Assembly: GCA_025201845.1 (NCBI GenBank)
Contig: MU604001.1
Coordinates: 1 to 60,189, forward strand
Reading direction: 5' to 3'
DNA length: 60,189 nt
Source of the DNA: Martensiomyces pterosporus
Taxonomy: Eukaryota; Kickxellomycota; Kickxellomycetes; Kickxellales; Kickxellaceae
This document shows, in pieces, positions 10,951 through 20,373 of this stretch; the first letter of the stretch is position 1; the number at the start of each line of letters is the position of its first letter. A program made the translations under genes and the position numbers. The notes beneath the pieces were generated by a model. It was not told where the DNA came from. It was given only the letters and a program-made list of their open reading frames with translations, and did not search any database.

Positions 10951-11412
10951 TTACCCGCAGCCCGATGTGCAGGTACGGGAGTTGCGAGGGGGAACGGTGA
11001 TTCTGGAGCGCAGGTCGCCCATGGTCATCGGGCTGGAGCCGAACGACGACCCACCGTGGGAGGAGGGCATCCGAGGCGCAATCCTGAACGGCAAGGAGCA
11101 GCTGTTGCTGCTAGGCTCGCTTTCCTCCTTCTCTTCTCCATTTGTGGGTCCAGTGCCCTCGCTGCTTCCAGCGCTAGCTTGCTCGCTATATCTCTGCTGG
11201 TAGATGTGGCGTCTGCGAGCATCCTCGCTCTGGCGCCTGCTCTCCTGGCGCCTGGAGGTCATGTAGCCGGAGAGCGCAGTCAGCACGTAGTAGAGCACAA
11301 TGAGGCCAAGGACTGTGGGGAAGGCATACCTGATGGCCAAGTCAGGGTAGCTGTCGCCAGCTACTTGACCAGCGCCAGGCGCAAAAAGGGACATTATATC
11401 ATGGTAGACCAT
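10951..11412 (-). CDS. Small membrane protein, selenoprotein S/K-like with Cys
   Basis: A 153-aa protein when started at MVYHDIM (11412); the open frame extends to 11526, but this start puts the membrane segment in the usual place. One transmembrane helix lies at about 28-48 (AFPTVLGLIVLYYVLTALSG), followed by a strongly basic juxtamembrane stretch with many Arg, then a disordered Ser/Gly/Pro-rich tail. The protein ends TCTSGCG-stop. This resembles the design of selenoprotein S (VIMP), where selenocysteine is the penultimate residue in a Gly-rich end, with Cys in that position here. If so it would act in ER quality control. The similarity is architectural, so confidence in the family is low; the gene itself is likely. 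Confidence 0.5.
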   Translation of the reverse strand: MVYHDIMSLFAPGAGQVAGDSYPDLAIRYAFPTVLGLIVLYYVLTALSGYMTSRRQESRRQSEDARRRHIYQQRYSEQASAGSSEGTGPTNGEEKEESEPSSNSCSLPFRIAPRMPSSHGGSSFGSSPMTMGDLRSRITVPPRNSRTCTSGCG

Positions 11413-11621
11413 GTTGACTGTGTATACGAAGGGAGAGGAGTTGAGGGAAAGAAAGATGTGTTTATTTCGACTCCACAAAGGCCGCCGGAAAGGAGAAAGG
11501 AGATTGAAGGGGCTTCCATGCAGCAATCGGAAATCAAGCCAGCGTAAAGCCAGCTGGAAAAGGGCGCAAAAATAAATTAACGATTTAAGTAATCAGCTGT
11601 CAAAGCTGTGGAGGATACAAC

Positions 11622-13043
11622 TCAGATGGGCCGGGCCGACAGCCCGACGATGGGCTCCGGCGCGCCTCTGGCAACATCAGCAAACGTCGGCTTTTTCAGC
11701 ATCTGCACGGCCTCATCGGCGGCCTGCTTTCTGGCCTGCGCACTGACGGCAGAAGAGGGCCCCTGCAGCAAAATATCGGCGGTGTCCAGGACAGCAGGTA
11801 TCTGACCTGAGAGGCACCGACGAGCAACTGCTCTGGCTGCCAGCCCGCTAACCGTGTGCAGACGCGCCACGCGCTCCTCACGAGTGAGCACATGGGCAGG
11901 TGGTGGGCGAGTACGGGCAGTGGGGACAAAGCCACGCAGTAGGCCCAGACTAGTCACACTGCGATTAGCGGCGGCAACACTAGTAGGAGCAGCGCCAGCT
12001 GAAGAAGCGACGTTGCCCCTGCAGAGTCCCAGTGTTTTCGGCTGGCCGCGCGGTAGTCTCGCCGCCATTGCTTGCTCAGCCGGGTTGTCCAGCTGCGCGT
12101 TGGAGCGGAGCATGGGAACGGGAGCAGTTGGGCTGGTTGGAGAAGGCAGGTTGGCAGGCGACTGGTCCTGGTGGCGCGGACACGGCAGCATGGCTTTCTG
12201 TGTGCTGTGGTAGAGCTGCCGTGGTGAGACCTGCTCAAAAACGGCGCTCGCCTGGCCGCCGGCCGCGGTGTGCACCTCCTGTGGAGAGTCAACTCTCCAT
12301 TCAGGGTCCCCGATTTGAATCGAAGCCGAGATGGATCGCGACACCGGGCACTGGGCCGCATTTCCACGAGCATACCCTGCATCCGCCGAGCGAGGCATGT
12401 GGCTCCCGGAGCCATGGTATGCCGCGTACACTGAGCAGCCACCGCCAGCAGCCGCTGTAGCAAGTACTGACCTGGTGCTTGGTGGCTGCTGTGCGTGGAA
12501 ATTGTGATGCAATGTCGAAGTGGAGCCGGTGGCCAAATGATGGCTGGCATCAAGCGAGTGTCTGGGCTCGGCAGGGACCGGCTGCGGGGCATGGGGAGCA
12601 AAGAGCAAAAAGGACGACTGCTGTGGTGCTCCTCCTCGGGGCACTACGGCAGCGCCCTTTGCGTCATCTGGAGGAGTGCATTGACCACTGCTCCACTGTG
12701 GGTTATTAATATGAAGAGATGTCAATGGCGGTGGCTTGCCCTCGTGGCAGTTGCTGTCCAAGGCAGCAGTGTCCTGTGGAGGTAGCAGTAACTGGTGGTA
12801 AGCAGCATGTCTGTGCAAGTCAGCCTTGGTTGTCGGCCACAGGCTGCTCAGAATATCGTCGATATCGTCTGGCTCCTCGCTCATCTGCTGCAGCCCACCA
12901 GCGCTGCCGGCACCATTAGCCTTGCTTGGATGCATGCTGCTGTCACAGATATGGCCGTGCTGTCGCTGCTGCTCGTGTCCGTGTCGTTGCTGCCGCTGCA
13001 AACGGTGAATATGGTGCGCGCTGTGCTGGAGCGTGGTGTGCAT
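11622..13043 (-). CDS. Hypothetical disordered protein, 473 aa
   Basis: Not recognised. The ATG at 13043 opens a His/Gln-rich N-terminus, followed by an acidic segment (EEPDDIDDILSSLW) that looks like a short interaction motif. A long low-complexity middle is rich in Ser, Pro, Ala and Gln. The best conserved-looking part is C-terminal, about residues 380-470: LTREERVARLHTVSGLAARA, then helical AADEAVQMLKKPTFADVARG. No membrane segment or signal peptide. It could be a transcription cofactor or cytoskeletal adaptor; nothing in the sequence decides. Confidence 0.5.
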   Translation of the reverse strand: MHTTLQHSAHHIHRLQRQQRHGHEQQRQHGHICDSSMHPSKANGAGSAGGLQQMSEEPDDIDDILSSLWPTTKADLHRHAAYHQLLLPPQDTAALDSNCHEGKPPPLTSLHINNPQWSSGQCTPPDDAKGAAVVPRGGAPQQSSFLLFAPHAPQPVPAEPRHSLDASHHLATGSTSTLHHNFHAQQPPSTRSVLATAAAGGGCSVYAAYHGSGSHMPRSADAGYARGNAAQCPVSRSISASIQIGDPEWRVDSPQEVHTAAGGQASAVFEQVSPRQLYHSTQKAMLPCPRHQDQSPANLPSPTSPTAPVPMLRSNAQLDNPAEQAMAARLPRGQPKTLGLCRGNVASSAGAAPTSVAAANRSVTSLGLLRGFVPTARTRPPPAHVLTREERVARLHTVSGLAARAVARRCLSGQIPAVLDTADILLQGPSSAVSAQARKQAADEAVQMLKKPTFADVARGAPEPIVGLSARPI

Positions 13044-15009
13044 ATTGCCCGAGTTCTGCGCTATTCCCCGTGTGATATCACGATACCAGCAGGCTCTCTC
13101 TGCAGCTCAGCAGACGGGCAAGCGGACAAGATAGAAAGTAAGGGAGGAGTGAAAAAGAGAAAATAAAGGAAGGGGGAGGGAGAAAGAGAGAGGAGGCGCA
13201 AGTAAATGGCTGCCTTGAGAGGAAGAGAGCAGTGAGGGACAATTAAAACCAAGAAACGGACTGCTGACAGCTGAGGAGTGAAACAATATCACACTTTGAA
13301 TCAGCTATATGCAGGGAGTAACCTTTCTTCCACGCAGAGCGTCTATTGTGTCGCTCACGCAGAACCGATTATTAGACTGCCCTCAAGCACAGGCAATGCA
13401 CAAAGGAGAACGAAGCAAGGGAGCAAAGGGAGTGCGTGTGCAATATTGCATATGGGCTGAGGTGCGATTGTCTCCCAGCAGCGACAGAGGAGGAATAGGG
13501 CGGGGGCCAGGTGTGTGAGAATGCAAATGATGCCCTTGCGTGCTTGCGCTGCGTGCGCCGGAGAATAGTAAAAACGAATGAATGGAGAGCAGGTGGGCTG
13601 ATAGATGGGCAGATAGGAAGGGTATTGGCGCAAAATAATATGGAAAAGAGGTGGTGGGGGAGTGTGTGGGTTTGCAGAGAAGAGGAGAGGAGAGGAGCCA
13701 GCTCCACAAGATGAGCAAAATAGCGGAATAGCGGTGGGGAGGGAGTGGCAATGAGGGAGACTGCACCACGCTCAGACCGGTGCACACAGTAAAAATAATG
13801 CCAGCTGCTGCTTTTGTGCTATTCCCCTCTCAGGAGGAGGGAGGGCGCGGGATTAAAGCAGGGAATGAATAAATAATACCGGCGATATTTGGTAAAGAGG
13901 AAGGATGGTGTGGAGAAGGGTGCTATTTTTGCACCAGCTCAACTCAGGTCGACACACCACAGGAAACGTAGATTGCGTGCGGGGGAGGGAGAAGGGCGGA
14001 GGAGGGGTGCGGTATGCGCTGCGTGCTCGATAGAAGGAAGAGAAATAAGGTTGACTTTATGAGAATGCGAGCAATGGGAAAGAGGAGGCTGAGCAATGGC
14101 GGTGGCGTTTGTGATTGTACTATACAATGGTGCGAAGCTTCTCGCCTGGAGAGTGAAGAAAAACAAAACGCCAGGCTACTCCTAAAAATTTTCTAGCCCC
14201 TTTTATACGCTTGCCAACCATAATCCCAACCACGCCTCATTTATAAAACGCAAGTGCAGCTGGAGGTTCGCTGGACTCCTCTCAGCAGGCTGCAATTGGT
14301 GGTCATAAGACACGTTACCAATATTCATCCTTGATACATGCAGCATAATGAAAGCTATCGCAAGACGACGGTGGCCAGTTCGCCGATCCCTGCAGAGGAA
14401 AGAGCAGCGATCACGCCGCTCAAATTGAAGAAACGCACTGGGATTTCGAGCAGATCACTTGCCGGGAATTAGCGAGTGGCAAAGGGGTGTCTAAGGCCTG
14501 TTTGGACCTGCATGCACATCAGACCTTTGAGGTAGCCAGGCGCCCAGCAAAGCCAAGCCAGATGATGCCTTATAGGAGGAGGGCCAAGGGGCGACCAATG
14601 CTATATTAAACAGCAGTAACGGCCACCAATAGCGCCATTCCACCTTTGTAGTAGCTGCTAATATTGCAAGCAGGCAGGGGACTGGTGCTGTGTGCGACCT
14701 GTACCCTCGGCTTCCTCCCACTCGTCACTGCCACCGCCATTGAAGCAGCTCCACTTCCACTGCAGCCTTACCAACCAGGGTGCAAGAGGGTGTGTGGGGC
14801 AATAGGCAGCCAGCGTCTGATCCCTGGCGATCCAGCCTGGAATGCTCTTTTCCCTTCACGTCATTTGGTCCGAGCTAGAATGAAAGCATGTGACCATGCT
14901 AGCTGTATGCTAGATGGCAAAGCAGAAAGAGCTAAGCAGAAAAGGCTAAGCAGAAAGAGCTAAGCAGACAGCCTAAAATGACCAGAAAATACTGCTGCAA
15001 GGTCCCATT
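13044..15009. other. Long intergenic region
   Basis: About 2 kb with no recognisable gene. It is purine-rich on the plus strand at 13130-13260 and 13660-13760 (GAGGA/AGGAGA runs), i.e. pyrimidine-rich on the minus strand, which fits a leader/promoter for the minus-strand gene ending at 11622. A 14-nt tandem repeat lies at 14922-14968. Confidence 0.5.
14922..14968. repeat. 14-nt tandem repeat, 3.3 copies
   Basis: The unit GCAGAAAGAGCTAA occurs at 14922, 14936 (one substitution and shift: GCAGAAAAGGCTAA) and 14950, with a partial fourth copy. It lies just beyond the 3' end of the glycolipid transfer protein gene. Confidence 0.8.
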
Positions 15010-15937
15010 TTAGAGCCCCTTATCGTAGGCACCCTTGGCGTAAAAGACGCTGAGCTGGTTGAGCTGCTGCTGGAGGGAGTCTGTCCACACCTTCAGATCG
15101 GCGTACACCTGCTCGTTATCCCCACCAAGCTTCTCGTAAAAGTCCTTGCGGTAGGGGCATGCCTTCATGGCCAGGTTGAAAACGCCCTTGACGACAAAGT
15201 TGTGGTACTGCTTCAGAGTCTTGCCGTATGCCTCGGTGAACGACACGGTAAGCTCCTCGTTGGCGTTGGCCAAGTTTCTGCTGACGCCCAGAGCAGTAAA
15301 CTCGAGTCCTCTACAACACATCGCAGTAGCAAATACCAGCAACGACAACATCAGCAAACAATGTAGGCACTGCACAGCATTAAGCAAAGTCTGGCAGCAT
15401 CTGCCACTACAAACAAGCCTCAGATAGCACTCACCTCTTGAGCCAAAGAAGTCCCTGAGTAGCGGTGCGATCCTTGGTGCCTGCCTCAGCAAGCACAATC
15501 TTCTCCAGAGTGTCAAACTCTGCAGGGCCAGACTCGAGCTTGGCACGAACCTTCTAAGCAGCAAAAAGAAAAACATGTAGAGTGCAGTAGTGGCCATTGC
15601 ACATACAGACAAGAGGCAGATGGATCGCAGGCATCAGCCGTTTACTTACAGTGATGTTTCCGTTGATGTCGGACTTGACGGGGCCAAAGGCAGCAGAGCC
15701 AAGCTCATCTACAAAGGCAGATGTGGGAATTCAACAAGCCCTTGTACCTCATTAGTGCCACGCATTCAGAGCTGCCAGGACCCAGCAAACAGCAGACTGT
15801 CGAGTTCGCTGAGATACTCTACCGAACAGCATAACGACACCAGAGGCGGCCTCGAGGAACTCCTTGGTGTTGATTCCAGCCTCCGTAACAGCCACGTCAT
15901 TAAAACGACGGGGAACACGCTCGACAAAAGTGGCCAT
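15010..15937 (-). CDS. GLTP: Glycolipid transfer protein
   Basis: Shuttles glycosphingolipids between membranes in the cytosol. Four exons resolve cleanly: 15937-15823, 15708-15650, 15553-15435 and 15310-15010, giving 197 aa. Introns of 114, 96 and 124 nt have donors GTAGAG, GTAAGT and GTGAGT and acceptors TTTGTAG, CTTAG and TTGTAG. The protein starts MATFVERVPRRF. The glycolipid headgroup site is visible as KSDINGNIT (Asp, Asn of the family's D-x-x-x-N) with the following Lys, and as LLWLKRGLEF (the Trp platform). KQYHNFVVKGVF supplies the conserved His. Length matches human GLTP (about 209 aa). It is head-to-head with the CAF-1 p60 gene, so the 381-bp gap probably holds both promoters. Confidence 0.93.
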
Positions 15938-16318
15938 CTTGCGAAATGATAAATGCTAAAAACGATGTGAAGGTGTGTGTGTGTATGGTGTATAGAAACA
16001 AAGAGCGGTGCGTATGCGCAACATGAAGTTCTGGAACGGAGGGAGAAGTGGGCTCGGCTGAGGAGGACCAGGGTGCTGGCAGCAGCAAAAGCCACACACA
16101 TTGAAGCCCGCATGCCACACGGACCACCCGTATTGGCTCGTTTTGTTTGACGTTTGATGTCGGGTTTTCGCTCTTTTTCTTTGTTTACTTTCAATTCCAG
16201 CAATTTTCTCTTTGCACTCCTTTTCGCGCGAGCGCTATCCTTGTAAAACAAAAGACCGCCACGCCGCGCATTTCCTGCCCAGCACACACCAGAGCTGTGG
16301 CGGCAGAGGGAAAGGAGA
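15938..16318. other. Divergent promoter region GLTP / CAF-1 p60
   Basis: A 381-bp gap between two start codons on opposite strands. It contains a short (TG)n stretch near 15975 and a pyrimidine-rich plus-strand stretch at 16165-16215. No ORF of note. Confidence 0.6.
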
Positions 16319-18061
16319 ATGAGGGTCAAGACGGTGCAAATAAATTGGCATGACAAGCTCCCGATATTCAGCGTGGATTTCGACGGCAACTACACAGACG
16401 CAGCAGGCGATGGCAACGGCTGGCGCTTTGCCACAGGTGGAGGGGACAACAACGTGCGCGTGTGGCGGCTGCGGTCGCAGAAGGAGCGAGACATGGACCC
16501 GCACACGCCGCCAGTCGAGTTCTTGGCCAGCCTCAACCGACACACGGCGCCTGTGAACGTAGTACGCTTTTCCCCGTGCTCCAGCAAACTAGCCAGCGCT
16601 GGTGACGACGGGGTGATTATTATCTGGCGGCATGTCCTCGATGACCACCGAGCTGCCAGAACACAGGCCACCTTGAATCCTTCGGGCACTGGTGGTGTTG
16701 ATTCTGACGACGGAGGCTTCGTGGAGCCAGAGGTGTGGAGACCTATAGCCCTGCTGCGTGGGTCGTTGGCGGATATATGTGATCTGGCGTGGAGCCCCGA
16801 CGGCAGGTTTATTGTGAGCGCATCGGTTGATAATACGGCGAGGATCTGGGATGCCACGGAGTCGAGATGCGTGCAGGTGCTGGCCGACCACACTCATTAT
16901 GTGCAGGGTGTTACGTGGGACCCACTGGGAGAATTCATCATCACCCAGAGCAGCGATAGATCCATGCGCGTGTACCGGTGGACTGCACCCAGAGACGGCT
17001 CTGAGATAAAATCAGGATCCGATGTTGTGGCATTAGTCGCTTCTCACTATTCGATGCCGTTGCCCAAGGAGCCAGAAGACACTGTGCCACAGCAAGAAAG
17101 CCCAGAGGAAGGTCTAGCGAAAACAAGCGAGAATGGTGGAGATCCAGCCGACACAAGGATGCTGGACAAGGAAACTGACGAAATGGATGTTGATGCACCC
17201 AGGAACGACAACAGCGACGAAGTGGCAGCTGCAGCGTCCACGAACAAACACCACACGGGTCATCGCAACCAGCGGTTATTCCACGACGACAACCTGGCAT
17301 CATTCTTTAGACGCCCATCCATATCCCCTGACGGCAGGTTGTTTGCGACTGCTGCAGGGATCCAGCGTGACAGAGCGGCCAGGAACACATGCTATATCTG
17401 GGCAAGGGACAGGCTGCAGGGCTCACCGGTTCTCAGCTTGGCTGGGCACCAAAAGCCCGTAGTCGCTACACGGTGGGCACCACGCAAGTTTGCACCACTT
17501 GGTTCGCAAGCATCCGCTGCAGATCTGGAAACGCCGGTCGAAGACAGGAATGAGGAAGCGCAGAGAGACAGTGGGTGGCTGAAGCAGGAGAGCGGCGAAG
17601 ACATGGGCCATCGAATGATGCTGGCAGTGGCTAGCCAGAGCTCAGTGGTGATCTATGACACATCGCAGGGACACCGAGCACTGGGGCTGATGGGGGGGCT
17701 CCACTATGCGGCTATCACAGATCTTGCGTGGACGCGCGACGGATCGCACTTGATTATCACGTCCATTGATGGGTTTGCCAGCATAGCTTCCATTGCCCAG
17801 CCATCACAGCCCCTGGCTGACCGCGATGTGGGCTTGCCCAGTACCTCCGCACAGTGCTCCTCCGGTGCAATCAGTGAAGAGCGGCAGCCTGTCCATGACA
17901 GCGGTGCTGCTGAGTCGCCCCACGGACCAGCTGAAGCAGCGGCGACAACGACAGCAGCAACGACAGCAGCAGCGGCAGCAGCCTCAAGCAGCAGCGCAGG
18001 CACAGAAAGCAAGAGCAAGGGGAAGAAGCGATTGGCACCCACATTTGTAAGCAGCCTATAA
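16319..18061 (+). CDS. CAC2: CAF-1 p60 subunit (chromatin assembly factor)
   Basis: WD40 histone chaperone subunit that deposits H3-H4 on newly replicated DNA in complex with the large CAF-1 subunit and an RbAp48-type subunit. The 580-aa single-exon protein starts MRVKTVQINWHDKLPIFSVDF, the typical p60 N-terminus. Successive WD repeats are visible: RFATGGGDNNVRVWRL, KLASAGDDGVIIIW, FIVSASVDNTARIWD, FIITQSSDRSMRVYRW, then LFATAAG..CYIW and AITDLAWTRDGSHLIITSIDG. An acidic/disordered insert separates the fourth repeat from the conserved FHDDNLASFFRRPSISPDG block, which is characteristic of the family. The C-terminus is low complexity (Ala/Thr/Ser) and basic at the end. Confidence 0.9.
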   Translation: MRVKTVQINWHDKLPIFSVDFDGNYTDAAGDGNGWRFATGGGDNNVRVWRLRSQKERDMDPHTPPVEFLASLNRHTAPVNVVRFSPCSSKLASAGDDGVIIIWRHVLDDHRAARTQATLNPSGTGGVDSDDGGFVEPEVWRPIALLRGSLADICDLAWSPDGRFIVSASVDNTARIWDATESRCVQVLADHTHYVQGVTWDPLGEFIITQSSDRSMRVYRWTAPRDGSEIKSGSDVVALVASHYSMPLPKEPEDTVPQQESPEEGLAKTSENGGDPADTRMLDKETDEMDVDAPRNDNSDEVAAAASTNKHHTGHRNQRLFHDDNLASFFRRPSISPDGRLFATAAGIQRDRAARNTCYIWARDRLQGSPVLSLAGHQKPVVATRWAPRKFAPLGSQASAADLETPVEDRNEEAQRDSGWLKQESGEDMGHRMMLAVASQSSVVIYDTSQGHRALGLMGGLHYAAITDLAWTRDGSHLIITSIDGFASIASIAQPSQPLADRDVGLPSTSAQCSSGAISEERQPVHDSGAAESPHGPAEAAATTTAATTAAAAAASSSSAGTESKSKGKKRLAPTFVSSL

Positions 18062-20373
18062 ATACAAGTTAAGGACAGGGCGGGAGTGGAGATGGTCCAT
18101 CACATGTAGCGAGTCCGCATGCATGTAAGCCAGGGAGGCAGTACCAGTGCCGACGAATGGCCCAGCTGAGGGCCAATAGCCGCACCAGCTGGACAGACTA
18201 GAGCAAGATCGTGTTCTCGCCTGCTTTGTTTATTTTGTCTTTTTGTCCACCAGCAGCAGCCAGACTTTGCTCTCTAAACAGATATCTATTTTTAACAGCT
18301 GCGAGCGCAACAGATTCGAGTAAAGGTGCCCCAAATTCGCCAAAAAGCAGAGGATCCATGGGAGGGCAGAGCGGAACTCGCTCGAAGGGGAAGGCAAAAT
18401 GCTCATTAGGCGATTGCCAGTGTGCATGGGAGAAGCGAAGGACGAGCAGCTGGGGGTCAGCCGGGTAAATGCCAGCGGGGAGGGTCGCTTTAGAAAAAAG
18501 AAGCGTAGTGCCAAGCAGGGCGTTTGTGCTTGGTGGTGAGTCGGTGAGAAGGAGATATGCTTATGTATGCATGTTGGGCAAGCAGAGATGGATTTGCAAG
18601 GAACAATTATTTGCCCAATATGTGTCAAGACAATCGCAGCACCACCAATTCCCGACAGCCAAGGCTGAGGATACACGCAGATGATAGCTGGCAGTGGAGC
18701 CACCATGGTGGGCGCATCACAAGGATGTGGAGGAAATAAACAAAATCTACATGCGGCCAGTGCATGCACACTGCGGGCACTGAGTGTGTGCTGCGAGCTG
18801 TCCGATGAAGAGACAGTGCTTGGTTGGGAAAAGAGGGAGTGCTCGGTTTGGCAAACAATGCGCAGAAAGCGCCACCAGCAAGCCAGCCAGCCAGGCAGCA
18901 CTGCCTCTTGTATTCCTTTCAAAGATACACAACAGGAGGCATATCCGAAAAGACGCCTACAAAGCACCCAGCCTGCTCATCACATTGTCTCTTTGCATAA
19001 GACAATGGGCGAGAGGAACAGGGGTGCGAGGGAGCAGGGTGGCGAGGAGGCAGCCTTGTGGCCACTCCAGAGCGTACGCACGCTGCATGTATGAGCGAGC
19101 GAGACGCTGAGAAAAGTGTGGATGTGGCATGTTTTCTGCTGTCGCTGTCGCTGCAGCCTCTGCTGTTTTGTTGGGTGCTCACACATGCAGCCGCAGCTGT
19201 GCTGGCTGGTAAACGGCCACCGCATACGCACGGGGATCTCGGTTTGTGTTCGGACTGGAGCATATGGCTGGAATTTAGCAGTGGCTGATCGGCGGAGGAG
19301 AGCATAAGCGTGTGTGCTCGGCAAAAGGGCTGCTATGAAGCAGAGGACGAAGGAGCGCCTGAATTCAGCCGTGAGGTTCGGAGTTGGGCAGAATAGGGCA
19401 CTGCTGTTCTGCAGATGCTACTGGCTCCTGGAGCCTGCCTGCTTACTGGATGTTCGGCAAATCTTCAGAGGCACCCCAATCTCAAGGGCCAGAGGCAGCA
19501 CCAGACAGGCGCAGGGGGGAGGGGCGCGGCGGCGATGATGGTGCTGGTGATGACGAACAAGGGAGCAGAACAAGGTGTCCGTGTGCAAATCCGGTTGAAG
19601 CGATAAAGCGCCTTTGTTGCGCAAGGGGGCGGGTGGGGGGGTGGGTCAGAATCCGGCTTTAGATTCGCTGTTCCCCAAGTGGGCATGCATGATCGACGAT
19701 GGAAGAGCAGACTTTTTGTGTTCTCTTGAGACGAGGCAGAGGGATCCAAACGTGCGAATGACACAGTGCGAGAGCAGAGGGGAAAGGCCGCATGCAAAGG
19801 GAGCAGGCAGCCAGCAGCAGGAGCGGATTGCATCTACTGGCCATGAACAGAAGAGAAAAAGTGAGCACTAACTTGCCAGTTAGCCCAGGCAGTTCCCGAT
19901 GCTGCTGATTCTCTGCTGCTGCCGCCTGCGCCTGCTCCTTGGCCAAAACTTCAGCTTGCTTTGTTAAAAGCAGGCCTGTTCCAATCTGCATTCCGTTCTT
20001 TTTTCCTTCTTTTTTCTTTCCTGCTGCTCATTATTTATGTCCATTATTTATCATTACATTATTATTCAAGGTGCCGTCGTCTTCTGAGCGCTTATCTCCC
20101 TTGCCTCTGCCACTACGCCCGGCTTTTGCACCCGCTTCCTTCTCTGCTTGCACCCGCCCTACCACTGGCACTGTCTGCTCGCTCTCTACGCCTGCGCACG
20201 CACGCCGCCCTGTATCAGCAGCAGCATCAAAGCCTGCGTCGAGCCTCCATACCATCGGCCTAATAATTCAGGAGCGCTTCTGTTCTAGATGAGACAATAG
20301 TCTCGCTATAGCACTCTTTACCTACATATCGCGCTCACACAAATCAGCAGCAGCAACACTAGGATAGGAGCTG
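18062..20373. other. Long upstream region of the GATA gene
   Basis: 2.3 kb with no recognisable gene; open frames here (for example 18230-18967 minus) have non-protein-like composition. A strong G-quadruplex motif lies at 19625-19645. From about 19990 to 20370 the plus strand becomes pyrimidine-rich, as in a fungal 5' leader. Confidence 0.5.
19625..19645 (+). other. G-quadruplex-forming motif
   Basis: Four G runs (5, 3, 7 and 3 G) are separated by single bases C, T and T. Single-nucleotide loops are the most stable class of parallel G-quadruplex. It lies about 730 bp before the GATA factor start codon, on the coding strand. Confidence 0.8.

Noticed and set aside
18230..18967. 245-aa minus-strand frame
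   Set aside because: Cys/Ser/His-rich random-looking composition, no domain, no homology I recognise; probably upstream DNA of the GATA gene.
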